64,000 bases of DNA, taken from positions 62,001 through 126,000 of the forward strand of contig JAIMBI010000002.1 in NCBI GenBank assembly GCA_023565505.1. The letters run 5' to 3'. This document shows, in pieces, positions 1 through 9,347 of the stretch (the first letter of the stretch is position 1; the number at the start of each line of letters is the position of its first letter). A program made the translations under genes and the position numbers. The notes under the pieces were generated by a model, which saw only the letters and a list, made by a program, of their open reading frames with translations, did not search any database and was not told the origin of the DNA. Origin of the DNA: Actinomycetes bacterium. Its GTDB lineage: Bacteria; Bacillota; Sulfobacillia; Sulfobacillales; JAIMBI01.

Positions 1-320
1 CGCGGACGGATCCGGGCGGCCCGGCTGGGCGTCTCCAGCCGGGTCCTCCTGCCGGCGCCGGGCGGCCCAACCCGGGACCGAAGAACGGTCCGGGCGACCG
101 CGTGCGCCCGCGCGCAGAGGGGGCGAGCGTCCGCCGCGGGCCGGCGGCCGGTGACGCCCGGAGGAGCGGCGCGAAGGCCCTTTGAGGGGGCCGGGAGTTT
201 CCCCTCGTCCTGGAGTGGGAATCTGCTAGAATTGCCGTAATCGACGGCCTTCGGGCGGGTCCCGCCGGGGGCGCGGCGGCCCCGGTCCCGCCCGGGCCGG
301 CCTCAAGGGGGGATGCTTGC
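1..320. other. Intergenic region upstream of the first ligase gene
   Basis: This stretch carries no reading frame with a recognisable protein. It is very GC-rich apart from a short AT-richer patch near 221-240, which holds the extended -10 element listed separately. An AAGGGGGG ribosome binding site lies just before the ATG at 321. Nothing else is seen. Confidence 0.6.
224..232 (+). promoter_or_regulatory. Candidate extended -10 promoter element for the first acyl-CoA synthetase
   Basis: The sequence TGCTAGAAT has the TGn extension and a TAGAAT hexamer (5 of 6 matches to TATAAT), about 90 bases upstream of the ATG at 321. No good -35 hexamer sits 17 bases upstream, as is usual for extended -10 promoters. 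The same string, TCTGCTAGAAT, occurs on the minus strand upstream of the thioesterase at 55143-55613. Confidence 0.4.
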
Positions 321-2279
321 ATGTCCGACGCCGAGTCCGAAGCCCTGGCGATGATGGCCCGGAGCTATCTCGTGCCCCCGCCCCAACCCCCGTCCGGGCG
401 CCTTCCCGTCCGGACCCTGGACGAGTTCCGTGCCCTGTACCGCCGTAGCCTGGCGGACCCGGGGGCCTACTGGGAGGCGGTAGCCCGCGAGCTCATCTGG
501 TTCGAACCGTGGCAGGAAGCGCTGGCCGGCGACTTCCCGGAGTTCCGGTTCTTTGTCGGCGGCCGCGGCAACGTCAGCGTCAACTGCATCGACCGCCACC
601 TCGCGGAGCGCGCCGACCATCCCGCCCTCGTGCATGTCCAGGAGGAGGGCGGGGAGCGGGTGTGGACCTGGCGCGAGTTCCACCGGACGACGGCCACCTT
701 CGCCCAGGCGCTCTACGACATGGGAGTCCGGACAGGCGACGTGGTCGCCATCTACCTCCCGAACCTGCTCGAGACGTTCGCGGCGACCCATGCCTGCTAC
801 CGGCTCGGTGCCGTCTACAACATCATCTTCTCCGGATTCTCGGCCGACGCGCTGTACGACCGCCTGGCGGACACCCGTCCCAAGGTGGTGGTGACCGCGG
901 ACGAGGCCGTCCGCCGCGGCCGGCGCATCCCCCTCAAGCGCACGCTGGATCAGGCGCTCGCGCGTCTGGACGGCGTCGCCCGGGTGGTGGTGGTGCGGCG
1001 GACCGGCGCCGCCGTCCCCATGACGCCCGGACGGGACGTGTACTGGGACGACGTGCTGGCCGGCACGACGGGCGAGTTGGCCCCGGTGTCGCTCGAGGCC
1101 AACGATCCGGGGTTCATCATCGTCACCTCGGGCACCACCAACAAACCCAAGGGACTGGTCCACGCCGGGCTGGGCTTCCTGGTGGGGGCCTACCACAACG
1201 TCAAGTGGGCCCTCGACCTGGGACCCGAGGACGTCTACTGGTGCACCGCCGACGTGGGCTGGCTGACGTTTCCCATCTTCGAACTGGTGGGAGGCCTGCC
1301 GTTCGGCGCCGCGTACGTCCTCTACGACGGGGCGCTCGACTTCCCCGAACCCGACCGGTTCTACCGGATCGTCGCCGAACATCGCGTGACCAAGGTGTTC
1401 ACGGCGCCGACGGCGCTCCGCATGCTGGCGCGGTACGGCCGGACCTGGCGTGACCGGTACGACCTTTCGGCGCTCCGCCTCATCGCCCTGGTCGGCGAGC
1501 CGTTGGACCAGACCACGTGGGAATGGGTGTACCGGGACCTGGGCCAGGGCCGGGTGGAGATCAACAACACCTACGGGCAGAGCGAGACGGGGAGCGCCTG
1601 GACGGCCTCCGCCGTGGGCGTAACGCCGGCCAAGCCCGGGTCGTGCGGGATGGCCCTCCCCGGCCATGCCTACGCCGTCGTCGACGACGACGGCCGGCCG
1701 CTCGGCCCCGGCCAGGTGGGCCACCTGGTGCTGACGCGCCCGTTTCCCACCCTGGCCCGGACTATCTGGCGGGATCCCGAACGCTACCGGCGCGAGTACT
1801 TCCGCTGGCCCGGGATGTACGCCTCCTACGACAGCGCGGTCGAGGACGCGGACGGGCACCTGTGGGTGCTCGGCCGGATCGACGACGTGATCAACGTCGC
1901 GGCGCACCGGTTGTCCACGATGGAGATGGAAAGCGCCCTGCTCACGCTGCCGGAGGTGGCGGAGGCCGCCGTCGTCGGGGTCCCGGACCCCGTCCGGGGC
2001 CAGGTGCCGGTGGCGTTCGTCACCGTGCGGGCCGGCACGGTTGCGGACGCCGACCTGCCGGAACGGGCACGGGAACACGTGGCCCGCACCATCGGGGCCA
2101 TCGCGCGGCCGGCGGCGGTGCACGTCGTCGACGCCATGCCCAAGACACGCAGCGGGAAGATTGTGCGCCGGCTGCTCCGGGAGCTGGTGGTGAGCGGGAC
2201 GGCGACCGGCGATGTCACCGGCCTCGAGGATCCCGACGTCCTGGAGCGGCTCAAGGCTCAGATCAGGCCGAACGCCTGA
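321..2279 (+). CDS. AMP-forming acyl-CoA synthetase, acetyl-CoA synthetase-like
   Basis: This 652-residue protein should activate a short organic acid with ATP to an acyl-adenylate and then an acyl-CoA in the cytoplasm. It shows the P-loop-like core TSGTTNKPKG (about 269-278), an A5 motif YGQSETG (418-424), the hinge/A8 region around GRIDDVINVAAHR, and the C-terminal catalytic lysine in PKTRSGK (K613). Length fits the acetyl-CoA synthetase subfamily, but the acetate-restricting WWQTETG signature is replaced by TYGQSETG, as in medium-chain ligases, so acetate is not the safest substrate. A7 reads SYD instead of the usual TGD. The ATG has an AAGGGGGG site 8 bases upstream. A paralogue follows 157 bases downstream. 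Confidence 0.88.
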   Translation: MSDAESEALAMMARSYLVPPPQPPSGRLPVRTLDEFRALYRRSLADPGAYWEAVARELIWFEPWQEALAGDFPEFRFFVGGRGNVSVNCIDRHLAERADHPALVHVQEEGGERVWTWREFHRTTATFAQALYDMGVRTGDVVAIYLPNLLETFAATHACYRLGAVYNIIFSGFSADALYDRLADTRPKVVVTADEAVRRGRRIPLKRTLDQALARLDGVARVVVVRRTGAAVPMTPGRDVYWDDVLAGTTGELAPVSLEANDPGFIIVTSGTTNKPKGLVHAGLGFLVGAYHNVKWALDLGPEDVYWCTADVGWLTFPIFELVGGLPFGAAYVLYDGALDFPEPDRFYRIVAEHRVTKVFTAPTALRMLARYGRTWRDRYDLSALRLIALVGEPLDQTTWEWVYRDLGQGRVEINNTYGQSETGSAWTASAVGVTPAKPGSCGMALPGHAYAVVDDDGRPLGPGQVGHLVLTRPFPTLARTIWRDPERYRREYFRWPGMYASYDSAVEDADGHLWVLGRIDDVINVAAHRLSTMEMESALLTLPEVAEAAVVGVPDPVRGQVPVAFVTVRAGTVADADLPERAREHVARTIGAIARPAAVHVVDAMPKTRSGKIVRRLLRELVVSGTATGDVTGLEDPDVLERLKAQIRPNA

Positions 2280-2436
2280 ACCGTCCCGCGGGCAGGAATT
2301 TTCCGGCCGGGCCCGAAGAACTGGCGGGGTACCGCCCGGACGTCCTCCCGGGTGCGGCGACCGACCCCGGCCGCGGGGCCGGATGACCAGACCGTGAGCG
2401 AAAGGAGCGGAGCGCCTGGGCGGGGAGGACGCGCAG

Positions 2437-4374
2437 GTGTCGGCCGACCGACCAGGCGTGAGGGAAGAGATGGAAGTCGTCAGTCCCATCGTCAGAGCGG
2501 CGCAGCGCCGCGCCGAGCAGGATCCCGAAGGGTTCTGGGCCGAGGCCGCGGAGCGGGTTCACTGGTTCCGGCGCTGGGACCGGGTCTTCGAGTGGGACCC
2601 GCCGGGGTTTCGCTGGTTCGTGGGCGCCCAGACCAACCTCGCGTACAACTGCCTCGACCGCCACGTCGAGCGGGGGTGGGGCGGGCACGCCGCGCTGATC
2701 GGGCTGGACGAGGCCGGCGGCCGGCGCGTCTACACCTACGCCCAGCTGTTGCGCGAGGTCGAGCGCGTGGCGGCGGGGCTGAGGGCCATCGGGGTCCAAC
2801 GGGGCGACCGGGTCGCCATCTATATGCCCACCATCCCCGAGGCCATCGCGGCGATGTTGGCCTGCACCCGCATCGGGGCCCTGCACCTCGTGGTCTTCGC
2901 CGGCTTCGGCGCCGGGGCGCTCGCCGACCGCATCCAGCTCGCCGGCGCCAAGGTCCTGCTGGCCGCCGACGCCACCCGCCGCAAGGGCCAGAGGGTGGAC
3001 CTCTGGCGCATCGTGGCGGAAGCGGCCCAGGCCCCCGGGTCCTCGCTCGAGCGGATCGTCGTGCTCCCGCGGGGCGACCGGCCGCCCCGGCTGTCGCCCG
3101 GGCGCGACCTGACCTGGGAGGAACTCGTCGCCGCCGGGCGCGGGGGCGACGGTTCGCATGTCGTGGCGGAGGCCAACGAACCGGCGTTCGTCCTGGCTAC
3201 GTCGGGCACGACGGCCCGCCCCAAGCTGGCCGTCCACAGCCACGGCGCGTACCAGGTCGGCATCCGCCACACGGCGGCGGTGTGCTTCGGCCTGGAGCCC
3301 CGCGACGTCTGGTGGTCCACGTCCGACATCGGGTGGATCGTCGGCCACAGTTTCATTGTCTACGCCCCGCTGTTGGTGGGCGCCACGACGCTCGCGTTTG
3401 AAGGGGCGCTCGACTGGCCGGACCCCGGGACCTTCTACCGCATCATTGACGAGAACGCCGTCTCGGCCGTGTTCACCGCGCCCACGGCGGTGCGCATGCT
3501 CATGCGCTACGGGACGGAGCCGGCACGTCCGTGGCGCCTCGGATCCATCTCCCGGGTGTTCTGTGCCGGCGAGCCGCTGAACGTGCCCGCGTGGGAATGG
3601 ATGCAGAAGGAGCTCCTGGGGGACCGGGTTCCGGTCATCGACCACTGGTGGCAGACCGAGACGGGCGGACCGGTGGTGGGCAACCCCTACGGGCTTGGCC
3701 TCTTGCCCATCAAACCGGGTTCGGCCGGCATCCCGCTGCCCGGCTTCGCGGTGGCCGTGCGGAGTCCGGAGGGCGAACCGCTCGGGCCGGGGGAGAAGGG
3801 CGTGGTCGTCATCACCCGGCCGTTCCCGGGGCTGACGCCGACGATCTGGGGCGATCCCGAGCGTTACCGGCGCGACTACTGGGAGCGCATCCCCGGGGTG
3901 TACTTCACGGGGGACGCGGCCTCCATGGACGAGGACGGCTACGTCTGGTTCAGCGGGCGGGCCGACGAGATCATCAAGATCGCCGGGCACCGCATCGGGA
4001 CGGCCGAGGTGGAGACGGCCTTCCTGCGTCACCCGGCCGTGGCCGAGGCGGGCGTGACGGGGCGGCCCGATGAACTCCGGGGCGAGGTCATCTCCGCTTT
4101 CGTGGTGCTGCGCAGCGGGTTCGCGCCTTCCGACGCCCTCAAGGCGGAGATCGCGGAGACGGTGCGGCGGGAGCTTGGGCCCGTGGCGGTGCTGGGGGAG
4201 ATCAACTTCGTGTCGATGCTCCCCAAGACACGCAGCGGGAAGATCATGCGGCGCGTCTTCAAGGCCGTGATCGCGGGCCGCGACCCGGGAGACATCTCCA
4301 CCATCGAGGACGAGGGATCGGTCGAGGAACTGCGCGCGGCGTGGCGCGCGATGCGCGAGGAACTGGGCCGTTAG
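2437..4374 (+). CDS. Acetyl-CoA synthetase-like AMP-forming ligase
   Basis: This 645-residue protein is a more canonical acetyl/propionyl-CoA synthetase than its upstream neighbour. It has TSGTTARPK in the nucleotide-binding core, WWQTETGG with W404-W405 forming the small acyl pocket, YFTGD, GRADEIIKIAGHR, and the catalytic lysine K602 in PKTRSGK, a site often controlled by acetylation in this family. The expected product is acetyl-CoA (or propionyl-CoA) plus AMP and diphosphate. The GTG at 2437 follows GGGAGGAC at 2423-2430; an in-frame ATG at 2470 is the alternative start. It ends 47 bases before the convergent oxidoreductase gene, with a hairpin between. Confidence 0.9.
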   Translation: MSADRPGVREEMEVVSPIVRAAQRRAEQDPEGFWAEAAERVHWFRRWDRVFEWDPPGFRWFVGAQTNLAYNCLDRHVERGWGGHAALIGLDEAGGRRVYTYAQLLREVERVAAGLRAIGVQRGDRVAIYMPTIPEAIAAMLACTRIGALHLVVFAGFGAGALADRIQLAGAKVLLAADATRRKGQRVDLWRIVAEAAQAPGSSLERIVVLPRGDRPPRLSPGRDLTWEELVAAGRGGDGSHVVAEANEPAFVLATSGTTARPKLAVHSHGAYQVGIRHTAAVCFGLEPRDVWWSTSDIGWIVGHSFIVYAPLLVGATTLAFEGALDWPDPGTFYRIIDENAVSAVFTAPTAVRMLMRYGTEPARPWRLGSISRVFCAGEPLNVPAWEWMQKELLGDRVPVIDHWWQTETGGPVVGNPYGLGLLPIKPGSAGIPLPGFAVAVRSPEGEPLGPGEKGVVVITRPFPGLTPTIWGDPERYRRDYWERIPGVYFTGDAASMDEDGYVWFSGRADEIIKIAGHRIGTAEVETAFLRHPAVAEAGVTGRPDELRGEVISAFVVLRSGFAPSDALKAEIAETVRRELGPVAVLGEINFVSMLPKTRSGKIMRRVFKAVIAGRDPGDISTIEDEGSVEELRAAWRAMREELGR

Positions 4375-4380
4375 CGGCGC

Positions 4381-4408
4381 GGCGCCCCGGGGTCGGTCCG
4401 GGGGCGCC
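4381..4408. terminator. Hairpin between convergent genes
   Basis: GGCGCCCC at 4381-4388 pairs with GGGGCGCC at 4401-4408, extended by a bulged inner stem. It lies between two gene ends that face each other (4374 and 4422), so it probably serves both. There is no U tract. Confidence 0.5.
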
Positions 4409-4421
4409 GGCTTGGGCACGG

Positions 4422-5387
4422 CTACGGGGTCAACAGCAACTTGCCGGTGGTGCGGCGTCCCTCGAGTAGGCGGTGGGCCTCGGCCGCCTCCGCCAGGGGG
4501 AGCGTCGCGAAAAGGCGGAGCTTGAGGGAGCCGGCCCGGATGGCGTCGAGGACCGCCTGGGCCCGCTCCAGGAGCTCGGCCCGGGTGCGGGTGTAGTGCA
4601 CCAGGCTCGGCCGTGTGAAGAAGAGGGAACGGGCGGCGAAGTCGCCGGGGTTGAGCGCGGGGACCGGGCCGCTCGACTGGCCGAACAGCACCAGGTAGCC
4701 GCGTGGGGCGAGGCAGGCCAGGCTCCCGGCGAACGTGGCGGCCCCCACGGAGTCGTACACCACGGCCACGCCCTCGCCGTCGGTCTCCCGCTCTACGCGG
4801 GCGGCGAAGTCCTCCTCGGTGTACCGGATCACGACGTCGGCTCCCGCCTCGCGCGACAGGCGCGCCTTCTCCTCGGTGGACACGGTGGTGAAGACCGTGG
4901 CGCCCCGCGCCTTGGCGAGCTGGGTGAGTAGGAGCCCGACGCCTCCGGCTCCCGCGTGGACGAGCACCCGGTCGCCGGCGGCGACGGGATAGGTGGAGGA
5001 CACCAGGTAATGGGCGGTCATGCCCTGGAGCATGGCCGCGGCCGCGGTCTCGAAACTCACGTCCTCGGGCAGCCGGACCAGGCGCCAGGCGGGCACCACG
5101 GCCCGCTCGGCGTACGTGCCGGGGGCGGAGGCCCATGCCACGCGATCGCCGGGCCGCACCTCCGTGACCCCGTCGCCCACCGCCGCCACCACGCCGGCCG
5201 CCTCCGAGCCGGGGATCCAGGGCAGGGCCGGACGGTAGAGGCCGCTCCGGCTGTAAATGTCGGTGTAGTTGACGCCGATGGCGCGGATCTCGACCAGGGC
5301 CTCGCCGGGCCCGGGGACCGGATCCGGCCGGTCTTCGTACCGCAGGACGTCGGGACCTCCGAATTCATGGACCACGATGGCCTTCAC
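4422..5387 (-). CDS. Quinone oxidoreductase (zeta-crystallin-type MDR)
   Basis: This 321-residue protein belongs to the zinc-independent medium-chain reductase group that reduces quinones or enones with NADPH. It has the GroES-like N-terminal half, the signature [11 protein letters not shown] near residues 39-49, and the nucleotide-binding AGAGGVG near the middle. No structural-zinc cysteine set is present. The GTG start at 5387 has an AGGAGG ribosome binding site on the minus strand. It is divergent from leuC and convergent with the upstream ligase; its physiological substrate cannot be read from the sequence. Confidence 0.85.
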   Translation of the reverse strand: MKAIVVHEFGGPDVLRYEDRPDPVPGPGEALVEIRAIGVNYTDIYSRSGLYRPALPWIPGSEAAGVVAAVGDGVTEVRPGDRVAWASAPGTYAERAVVPAWRLVRLPEDVSFETAAAAMLQGMTAHYLVSSTYPVAAGDRVLVHAGAGGVGLLLTQLAKARGATVFTTVSTEEKARLSREAGADVVIRYTEEDFAARVERETDGEGVAVVYDSVGAATFAGSLACLAPRGYLVLFGQSSGPVPALNPGDFAARSLFFTRPSLVHYTRTRAELLERAQAVLDAIRAGSLKLRLFATLPLAEAAEAHRLLEGRRTTGKLLLTP

Positions 5388-5476
5388 AGCGGTCGCCTCC
5401 TCGTCTACGCTCAGGGTGCGGCGCCACCGTCTTCGGAACGTTCACGGAAGAGCGTTCGCGACCCGATCCGCCAAGT

Positions 5477-5507
5477 CCTGCCAGCACAGGGACGCCGTGC
5501 CGGCAGG
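5477..5507 (+). promoter_or_regulatory. Hairpin in the leuC leader region
   Basis: CCTGCC at 5477-5482 pairs with GGCAGG at 5502-5507, with an inner GCAC/GTGC stem after one mismatch and a 9-base loop. It sits about 95 bases before the leuC ATG. It could be a leader structure or attenuator. No T-box consensus (AGGGTGGNACCGCG) is seen here, so the role is only a suggestion. Confidence 0.25.
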
Positions 5508-5599
5508 GACGGCCCCGGCCGGCGTCGAAGGGGACAGGCGGCGGGCTTCGGCCGGACGGGTCGGACGTCGGGCGGCCGGGGTGCCGGAGGGAGGGTTAT

Positions 5600-7030
5600 A
5601 TGGCAGAACCCAAGACGCTGTTTGAAAAGATCTGGGAGGACCATGTCGTGACAGAGGAGCCGGGCGGTCCGGCGCTCCTGTACATCGACCTCCACTTGGT
5701 CCACGAGGTGACCTCACCCCAGGCGTTCGAGGGGCTCCGCCTCGCCGGCCGGCGGGTGCGGCGGCCGGACCGGACGGTGGCCGTGATGGATCACAACGTC
5801 CCCACCGGCGACCGCAGCCAGCCGGTCAAGGACCCCATCGCCCAGCAGCAGATGGAGACACTGCGGAAGAACTGCGCCGAGTGGAACATCACCCTGTTTG
5901 ACCTCGGCGACCCGCGGCAGGGCATCGTGCACATCGTGGCGCCGGAGCAGGGCTGGACGCAGCCGGGCATGACCATCGTGTGCGGGGACAGCCACACGGC
6001 GACGCACGGGGCGTTCGGAGCGCTGGCGTTCGGCATCGGGACGAGTGAGGTCGAGCACGTGCTGGCCACGCAGTGCCTGGTGCAGTACAAGCCGAAGACC
6101 ATGGCGGTGCGGTTCGAGGGGCGGCGGCCGCCGGGCACGACGGCCAAGGACATGATTCTGGCGCTGATCGGGCAGATCGGGGTGGGCGGCGCGGCCGGGT
6201 ACGTCATCGAGTACCAGGGCGAGGCCGTGCGGGCCCTGTCGATGGAAGAGCGCATGACGCTGTGCAACATGAGCATCGAGGCGGGGGCCCGGGCCGGGAT
6301 GGTGGCCCCGGACGCGACGACGGTCGAATACCTGCGCGGGCGGCCGCATGCGCCGCAGGGCGCGGACTTCGACCGCGCGGCGGAGCGGTGGCTGGCGCTG
6401 GCCACGGACCCGGGGGCGTCGTTCGACAAGGTCGTGACGGTCGATCTGGAGCGGCTGGTGCCGCAGGTGACGTGGGGCACGAATCCGGGGATGGTGACGA
6501 GCGTCAACGGGCGGGTGCCGGACCCGGCGTCGTTCGCGGACGAGGCGGAGCGGCGGGCGGCCGAACGGGCGCTCGCGTACATGGGGCTCGAGCCCGGGAC
6601 GCCCATCACGGAGATCCCTATCGACCGGGTGTTCATCGGTTCTTGCACCAACGCCCGGATCGAGGATCTCCGGCGGGCGGCGCGCATCGTGCGGGGGCGG
6701 AAGGTGCATCCGCGGGTGCGGGCGATGATCGTGCCGGGATCAGGGCTGGTCAAGCGGCAGGCGGAGGCCGAGGGGCTGGACCGGATCTTCAAGGAGGCCG
6801 GCTTCGAGTGGCGTGAGCCGGGCTGCAGCATGTGCCTGGGGATGAACGAGGACATCCTGGCGCCGGGGGAGCGGTGCGCGTCGACGTCGAACCGCAACTT
6901 CGAAGGCCGGCAGGGCCGGGGCGGCCGGACGCACCTGGTCAGTCCGGAGATGGCGGCGGCGGCGGCGATCTTCGGGCACTTCGTGGATGTCCGCGAACTG
7001 GACGTCGCTCCCGAGGAGGTGCGCGCATGA
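5600..7030 (+). CDS. leuC: 3-isopropylmalate dehydratase large subunit
   Basis: LeuC is the iron-sulfur subunit of isopropylmalate isomerase, converting 2-isopropylmalate to 3-isopropylmalate in leucine synthesis; the same enzyme isomerises citramalate in the citramalate route to isoleucine. The 476 residues fit the bacterial family. Cluster ligands are visible as C349 in [11 protein letters not shown] and C409/C412 in GCSMC. Other aconitase-family motifs include [22 protein letters not shown]. The ATG has GGAGGG upstream. The stop overlaps the leuD start by 4 bases (ATGA), indicating translational coupling of the two subunits. Confidence 0.97.
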   Translation: MAEPKTLFEKIWEDHVVTEEPGGPALLYIDLHLVHEVTSPQAFEGLRLAGRRVRRPDRTVAVMDHNVPTGDRSQPVKDPIAQQQMETLRKNCAEWNITLFDLGDPRQGIVHIVAPEQGWTQPGMTIVCGDSHTATHGAFGALAFGIGTSEVEHVLATQCLVQYKPKTMAVRFEGRRPPGTTAKDMILALIGQIGVGGAAGYVIEYQGEAVRALSMEERMTLCNMSIEAGARAGMVAPDATTVEYLRGRPHAPQGADFDRAAERWLALATDPGASFDKVVTVDLERLVPQVTWGTNPGMVTSVNGRVPDPASFADEAERRAAERALAYMGLEPGTPITEIPIDRVFIGSCTNARIEDLRRAARIVRGRKVHPRVRAMIVPGSGLVKRQAEAEGLDRIFKEAGFEWREPGCSMCLGMNEDILAPGERCASTSNRNFEGRQGRGGRTHLVSPEMAAAAAIFGHFVDVRELDVAPEEVRA

Positions 7031-7611
7031 GGCCGCTGCCGCGTCACGAGGGGCTGGTCGTGCCGCTGTGGCGGCCGAACGTGGACACGGACCAGATCAT
7101 CCCGAAGCAGTTCCTGAAGCGGATCGAGCGGAGCGGGTTCGGCCAGTTCCTGTTCTACGACTGGCGCTTCCGCGAGGACGGCTCGCCCAATCCCGAGTTC
7201 ATCCTCAACGATCCCCGCTTCGCGGGGGCGTCCATCCTGGTCGCGGGGCCGAACTTCGGCAGCGGGTCGTCGCGCGAGCATGCGCCCTGGGCCCTGGAGG
7301 ACTACGGCTTCCGGGTGATCATCGCCCCGTCGTTCGCCGACATCTTCTACCAGAACTGCCTGAAGAACGGCCTGCTCCCGCTGCGGGTGCCGTACGACCT
7401 GGCGGAGCGGATGGCCCGGCGGGCCGAGCGGGGCGACTACCGGCTGACGGTCGACGTGGAGAACCTGGTGGTGACGGACGCGGAGGGGCTCCGCTTCCCG
7501 TTCGACCTCGACCCCTTCACCCAGGAGACGTTGGTCAAGGGGCTTGACGACATCGCCCGGACCCTGGCCAAGGAAGACCTCATCCGGGCCTACGAGGCAC
7601 GGCACGGCTGA
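7027..7611 (+). CDS. leuD: 3-isopropylmalate dehydratase small subunit
   Basis: LeuD is the 194-residue swivelling subunit that completes the LeuCD isomerase. The family landmarks [15 protein letters not shown] and [15 protein letters not shown] are present at roughly residues 18-32 and 77-91. The start is taken at the ATG at 7027, overlapping the leuC stop; a longer frame opening upstream inside leuC has no family support. It is followed by a strong hairpin and the convergent citramalate synthase gene, which links this pair to both leucine and isoleucine synthesis. Confidence 0.96.
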   Translation: MRPLPRHEGLVVPLWRPNVDTDQIIPKQFLKRIERSGFGQFLFYDWRFREDGSPNPEFILNDPRFAGASILVAGPNFGSGSSREHAPWALEDYGFRVIIAPSFADIFYQNCLKNGLLPLRVPYDLAERMARRAERGDYRLTVDVENLVVTDAEGLRFPFDLDPFTQETLVKGLDDIARTLAKEDLIRAYEARHG

Positions 7612-7626
7612 CGGTCCGCCGGGACG

Positions 7627-7661
7627 CGGACGGCCGGGGGCCATCGGCTCCCGGCCGTCCG
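7627..7661. terminator. Strong bidirectional terminator-like hairpin between leuD and cimA
   Basis: The 12-base arm CGGACGGCCGGG (7627-7638) pairs perfectly with CCCGGCCGTCCG (7650-7661); after a G-T wobble a further GCC/GGC stem closes on the loop ATC. It lies between the convergent ends of leuD (7611) and the citramalate synthase (7674). No U tract follows on either strand. Confidence 0.65.
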
Positions 7662-7673
7662 GCGCTGTCGGGG

Positions 7674-9260
7674 CTAGGCGTTCCGTGCCGGGACCGCCTC
7701 CGGCCGACCGGCGGGCACGACGCCGGCCTTCCACAGGACGTAGTCCAGGGCGTCGAGCAGCGCCTGCCAGGAGGCCTGCAGGATGTTGCGGGAGACGCCC
7801 ACCGTGCGGACGTCCTCGCCGCGGAAGGCGGACTGGACCAGGACCCGCACGCGGGCGGCGGTGCCGTCCTGGCCGTCCAGCACACGCACCTTGTAGTCGG
7901 TGAGGCGCACCTCGGCCAGCACCGGGTAGAAGCGGGTGAGCGCCCGGCGGAGGGCGAGGTCGAGGGCGTGGACCGGGCCGTCGCCGTCGGCGACCTCGAG
8001 GACGGCCTGGTCGCCCACCCGGACCCGCACGGTCGCCTCGGTGATGGCGCTGTCGGCCCAGGTGGAGGAGACGTGGAAGCGTTCGACCTCGTAGTAGCGC
8101 GGGATCTGGCCCCGGCTGCGGTGCACCAGGAGGGCCACCGAGGCCTCGGCCTCCTCGAACTGGTAGCCCAGCGCCTCGAGCTGCTTGATGCGCGCCGTCA
8201 GCTCCTTGGCCTCGCCCGAGGCGTCGTCCAGGTCCTCGAAGTGGTAGAGCAGGTTGGAGCGGCCGGCGAGTTCCGACACCAGGACCCGGCGGGTCTGCCC
8301 GACGGTCTCGGGCGGCACGTGCTCGTACGCGGCGGGGTTCTTGCGCACGGCCCCGACGTGGACGCCGGCCTTGTGCGTGAAGGCGTTCTGCCCGACGTAG
8401 GGCGCGGCGTCGTCCGGCGCCAGGTTGGCGATCTCCGCCACCCGGCGGGCGAGTTCGGTGAGCCGCGCCAAGCCGTCGCGGCGGCCGGCTTCCCGGCCGA
8501 GCTTCAGCACCAGGTTGGGCCAGATGGTGCACAGATTGGCATTCCCGCACCGCTCGCCGTAACCGTTGACGGTGCCCTGGACCATGCGGGCGCCGGCCTG
8601 CACCGCGGCCAAGGAGTTGGCCACCCCGAGGCCCGCGTCGTCGTGGGCGTGCACGCCGAGGGGAACCCGGACGAGCGCGGCGGCCTGCTCGGTCAGTTCC
8701 CGGATCCAGTCGGGCAGGCTGCCCCCGTTCGTGTCGCAGAGGACGATCCAGTCCGCGCCCCCCTGCTCCGCGGCCCGGAGCACGTCGAGGGCGTAGCGCC
8801 GGTCGAGGCGGGCCCCGTCGAAGAAGTGCTCCGCGTCGAAGATCACCTCGCGTCCGTGCGCCTTGAGGTAGCGGACGGAGGCCTCCACCGCGGCGAGGTT
8901 CTCGGCCAGGGTCATGCCGAGGATGTCGGTGACGTGCAGCGGCGACGCCTTGCCGAAGATGGTGGCCACGGGCGTTTCCGCGGCGAGCAGGGCGCGCAGG
9001 TTGGCGTCCGTCTCGGGCCGCTCCCCGCGCCGGGCCGTGCTGCCGAACGCCGCCAGGCGCGCGTGCCGGAGCCGCTGGGCGACCAAGGGGAAGAACGCCT
9101 CGTCCTTGGGGTTGGAGCCGGGCCACCCGCCCTCGATGTAGTCGAAGCCGTACTGGTCGAGGAGTTCGGCGATGCGGATCTTGTCGTCCACCGACAAACT
9201 GATGCCGGCCCGCTGGGTTCCGTCGCGAAGCGTGGTGTCGTAGAGCGCTACCCGGGACAT
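7674..9260 (-). CDS. cimA: (R)-citramalate synthase
   Basis: This 528-residue protein is a DRE-TIM acyltransferase condensing acetyl-CoA with a 2-oxoacid. The opening MSRVALYDTTLRDGTQRAG gives the metal/2-oxoacid motif, followed by a LeuA-type C-terminal allosteric domain after about residue 390. The overall pattern (DYIEGGWPGSNPKDEAFF) is that of CimA-type citramalate synthases, which use pyruvate, rather than LeuA. The start is set at 9260 because GAGGAGG lies just upstream; an upstream in-frame start would add 27 unconserved residues. Convergence with leuCD suggests the threonine-independent route to 2-oxobutyrate. Regulation by isoleucine is typical for the family. Confidence 0.88.
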   Translation of the reverse strand: MSRVALYDTTLRDGTQRAGISLSVDDKIRIAELLDQYGFDYIEGGWPGSNPKDEAFFPLVAQRLRHARLAAFGSTARRGERPETDANLRALLAAETPVATIFGKASPLHVTDILGMTLAENLAAVEASVRYLKAHGREVIFDAEHFFDGARLDRRYALDVLRAAEQGGADWIVLCDTNGGSLPDWIRELTEQAAALVRVPLGVHAHDDAGLGVANSLAAVQAGARMVQGTVNGYGERCGNANLCTIWPNLVLKLGREAGRRDGLARLTELARRVAEIANLAPDDAAPYVGQNAFTHKAGVHVGAVRKNPAAYEHVPPETVGQTRRVLVSELAGRSNLLYHFEDLDDASGEAKELTARIKQLEALGYQFEEAEASVALLVHRSRGQIPRYYEVERFHVSSTWADSAITEATVRVRVGDQAVLEVADGDGPVHALDLALRRALTRFYPVLAEVRLTDYKVRVLDGQDGTAARVRVLVQSAFRGEDVRTVGVSRNILQASWQALLDALDYVLWKAGVVPAGRPEAVPARNA

Positions 9261-9347
9261 CCGCCTACCTCCTCGGAGACCTGGTGTCGGCGCGGGCGCG
9301 GAGCCCGGCCGAGGACATGTGTTGCGCCCATTGTAGCCCAAGGCGGG

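Noticed and set aside
303-2489. Long minus-strand open frame opposite the first ligase
   Set aside because: It mirrors the ligase gene codon for codon, is rich in Arg/Pro/Gly/His, and has no domain; high GC removes stop codons from shadow frames.
5388-5599. T-box or leucine attenuator upstream of leuC
   Set aside because: The conserved T-box sequence and a leucine-rich leader peptide are not found; only a modest hairpin is present.
5791-9126. 1111-codon minus-strand frame through leuCD and into cimA
   Set aside because: It lies opposite leuCD and out of frame within cimA, both well-supported genes, and has no recognisable domain.
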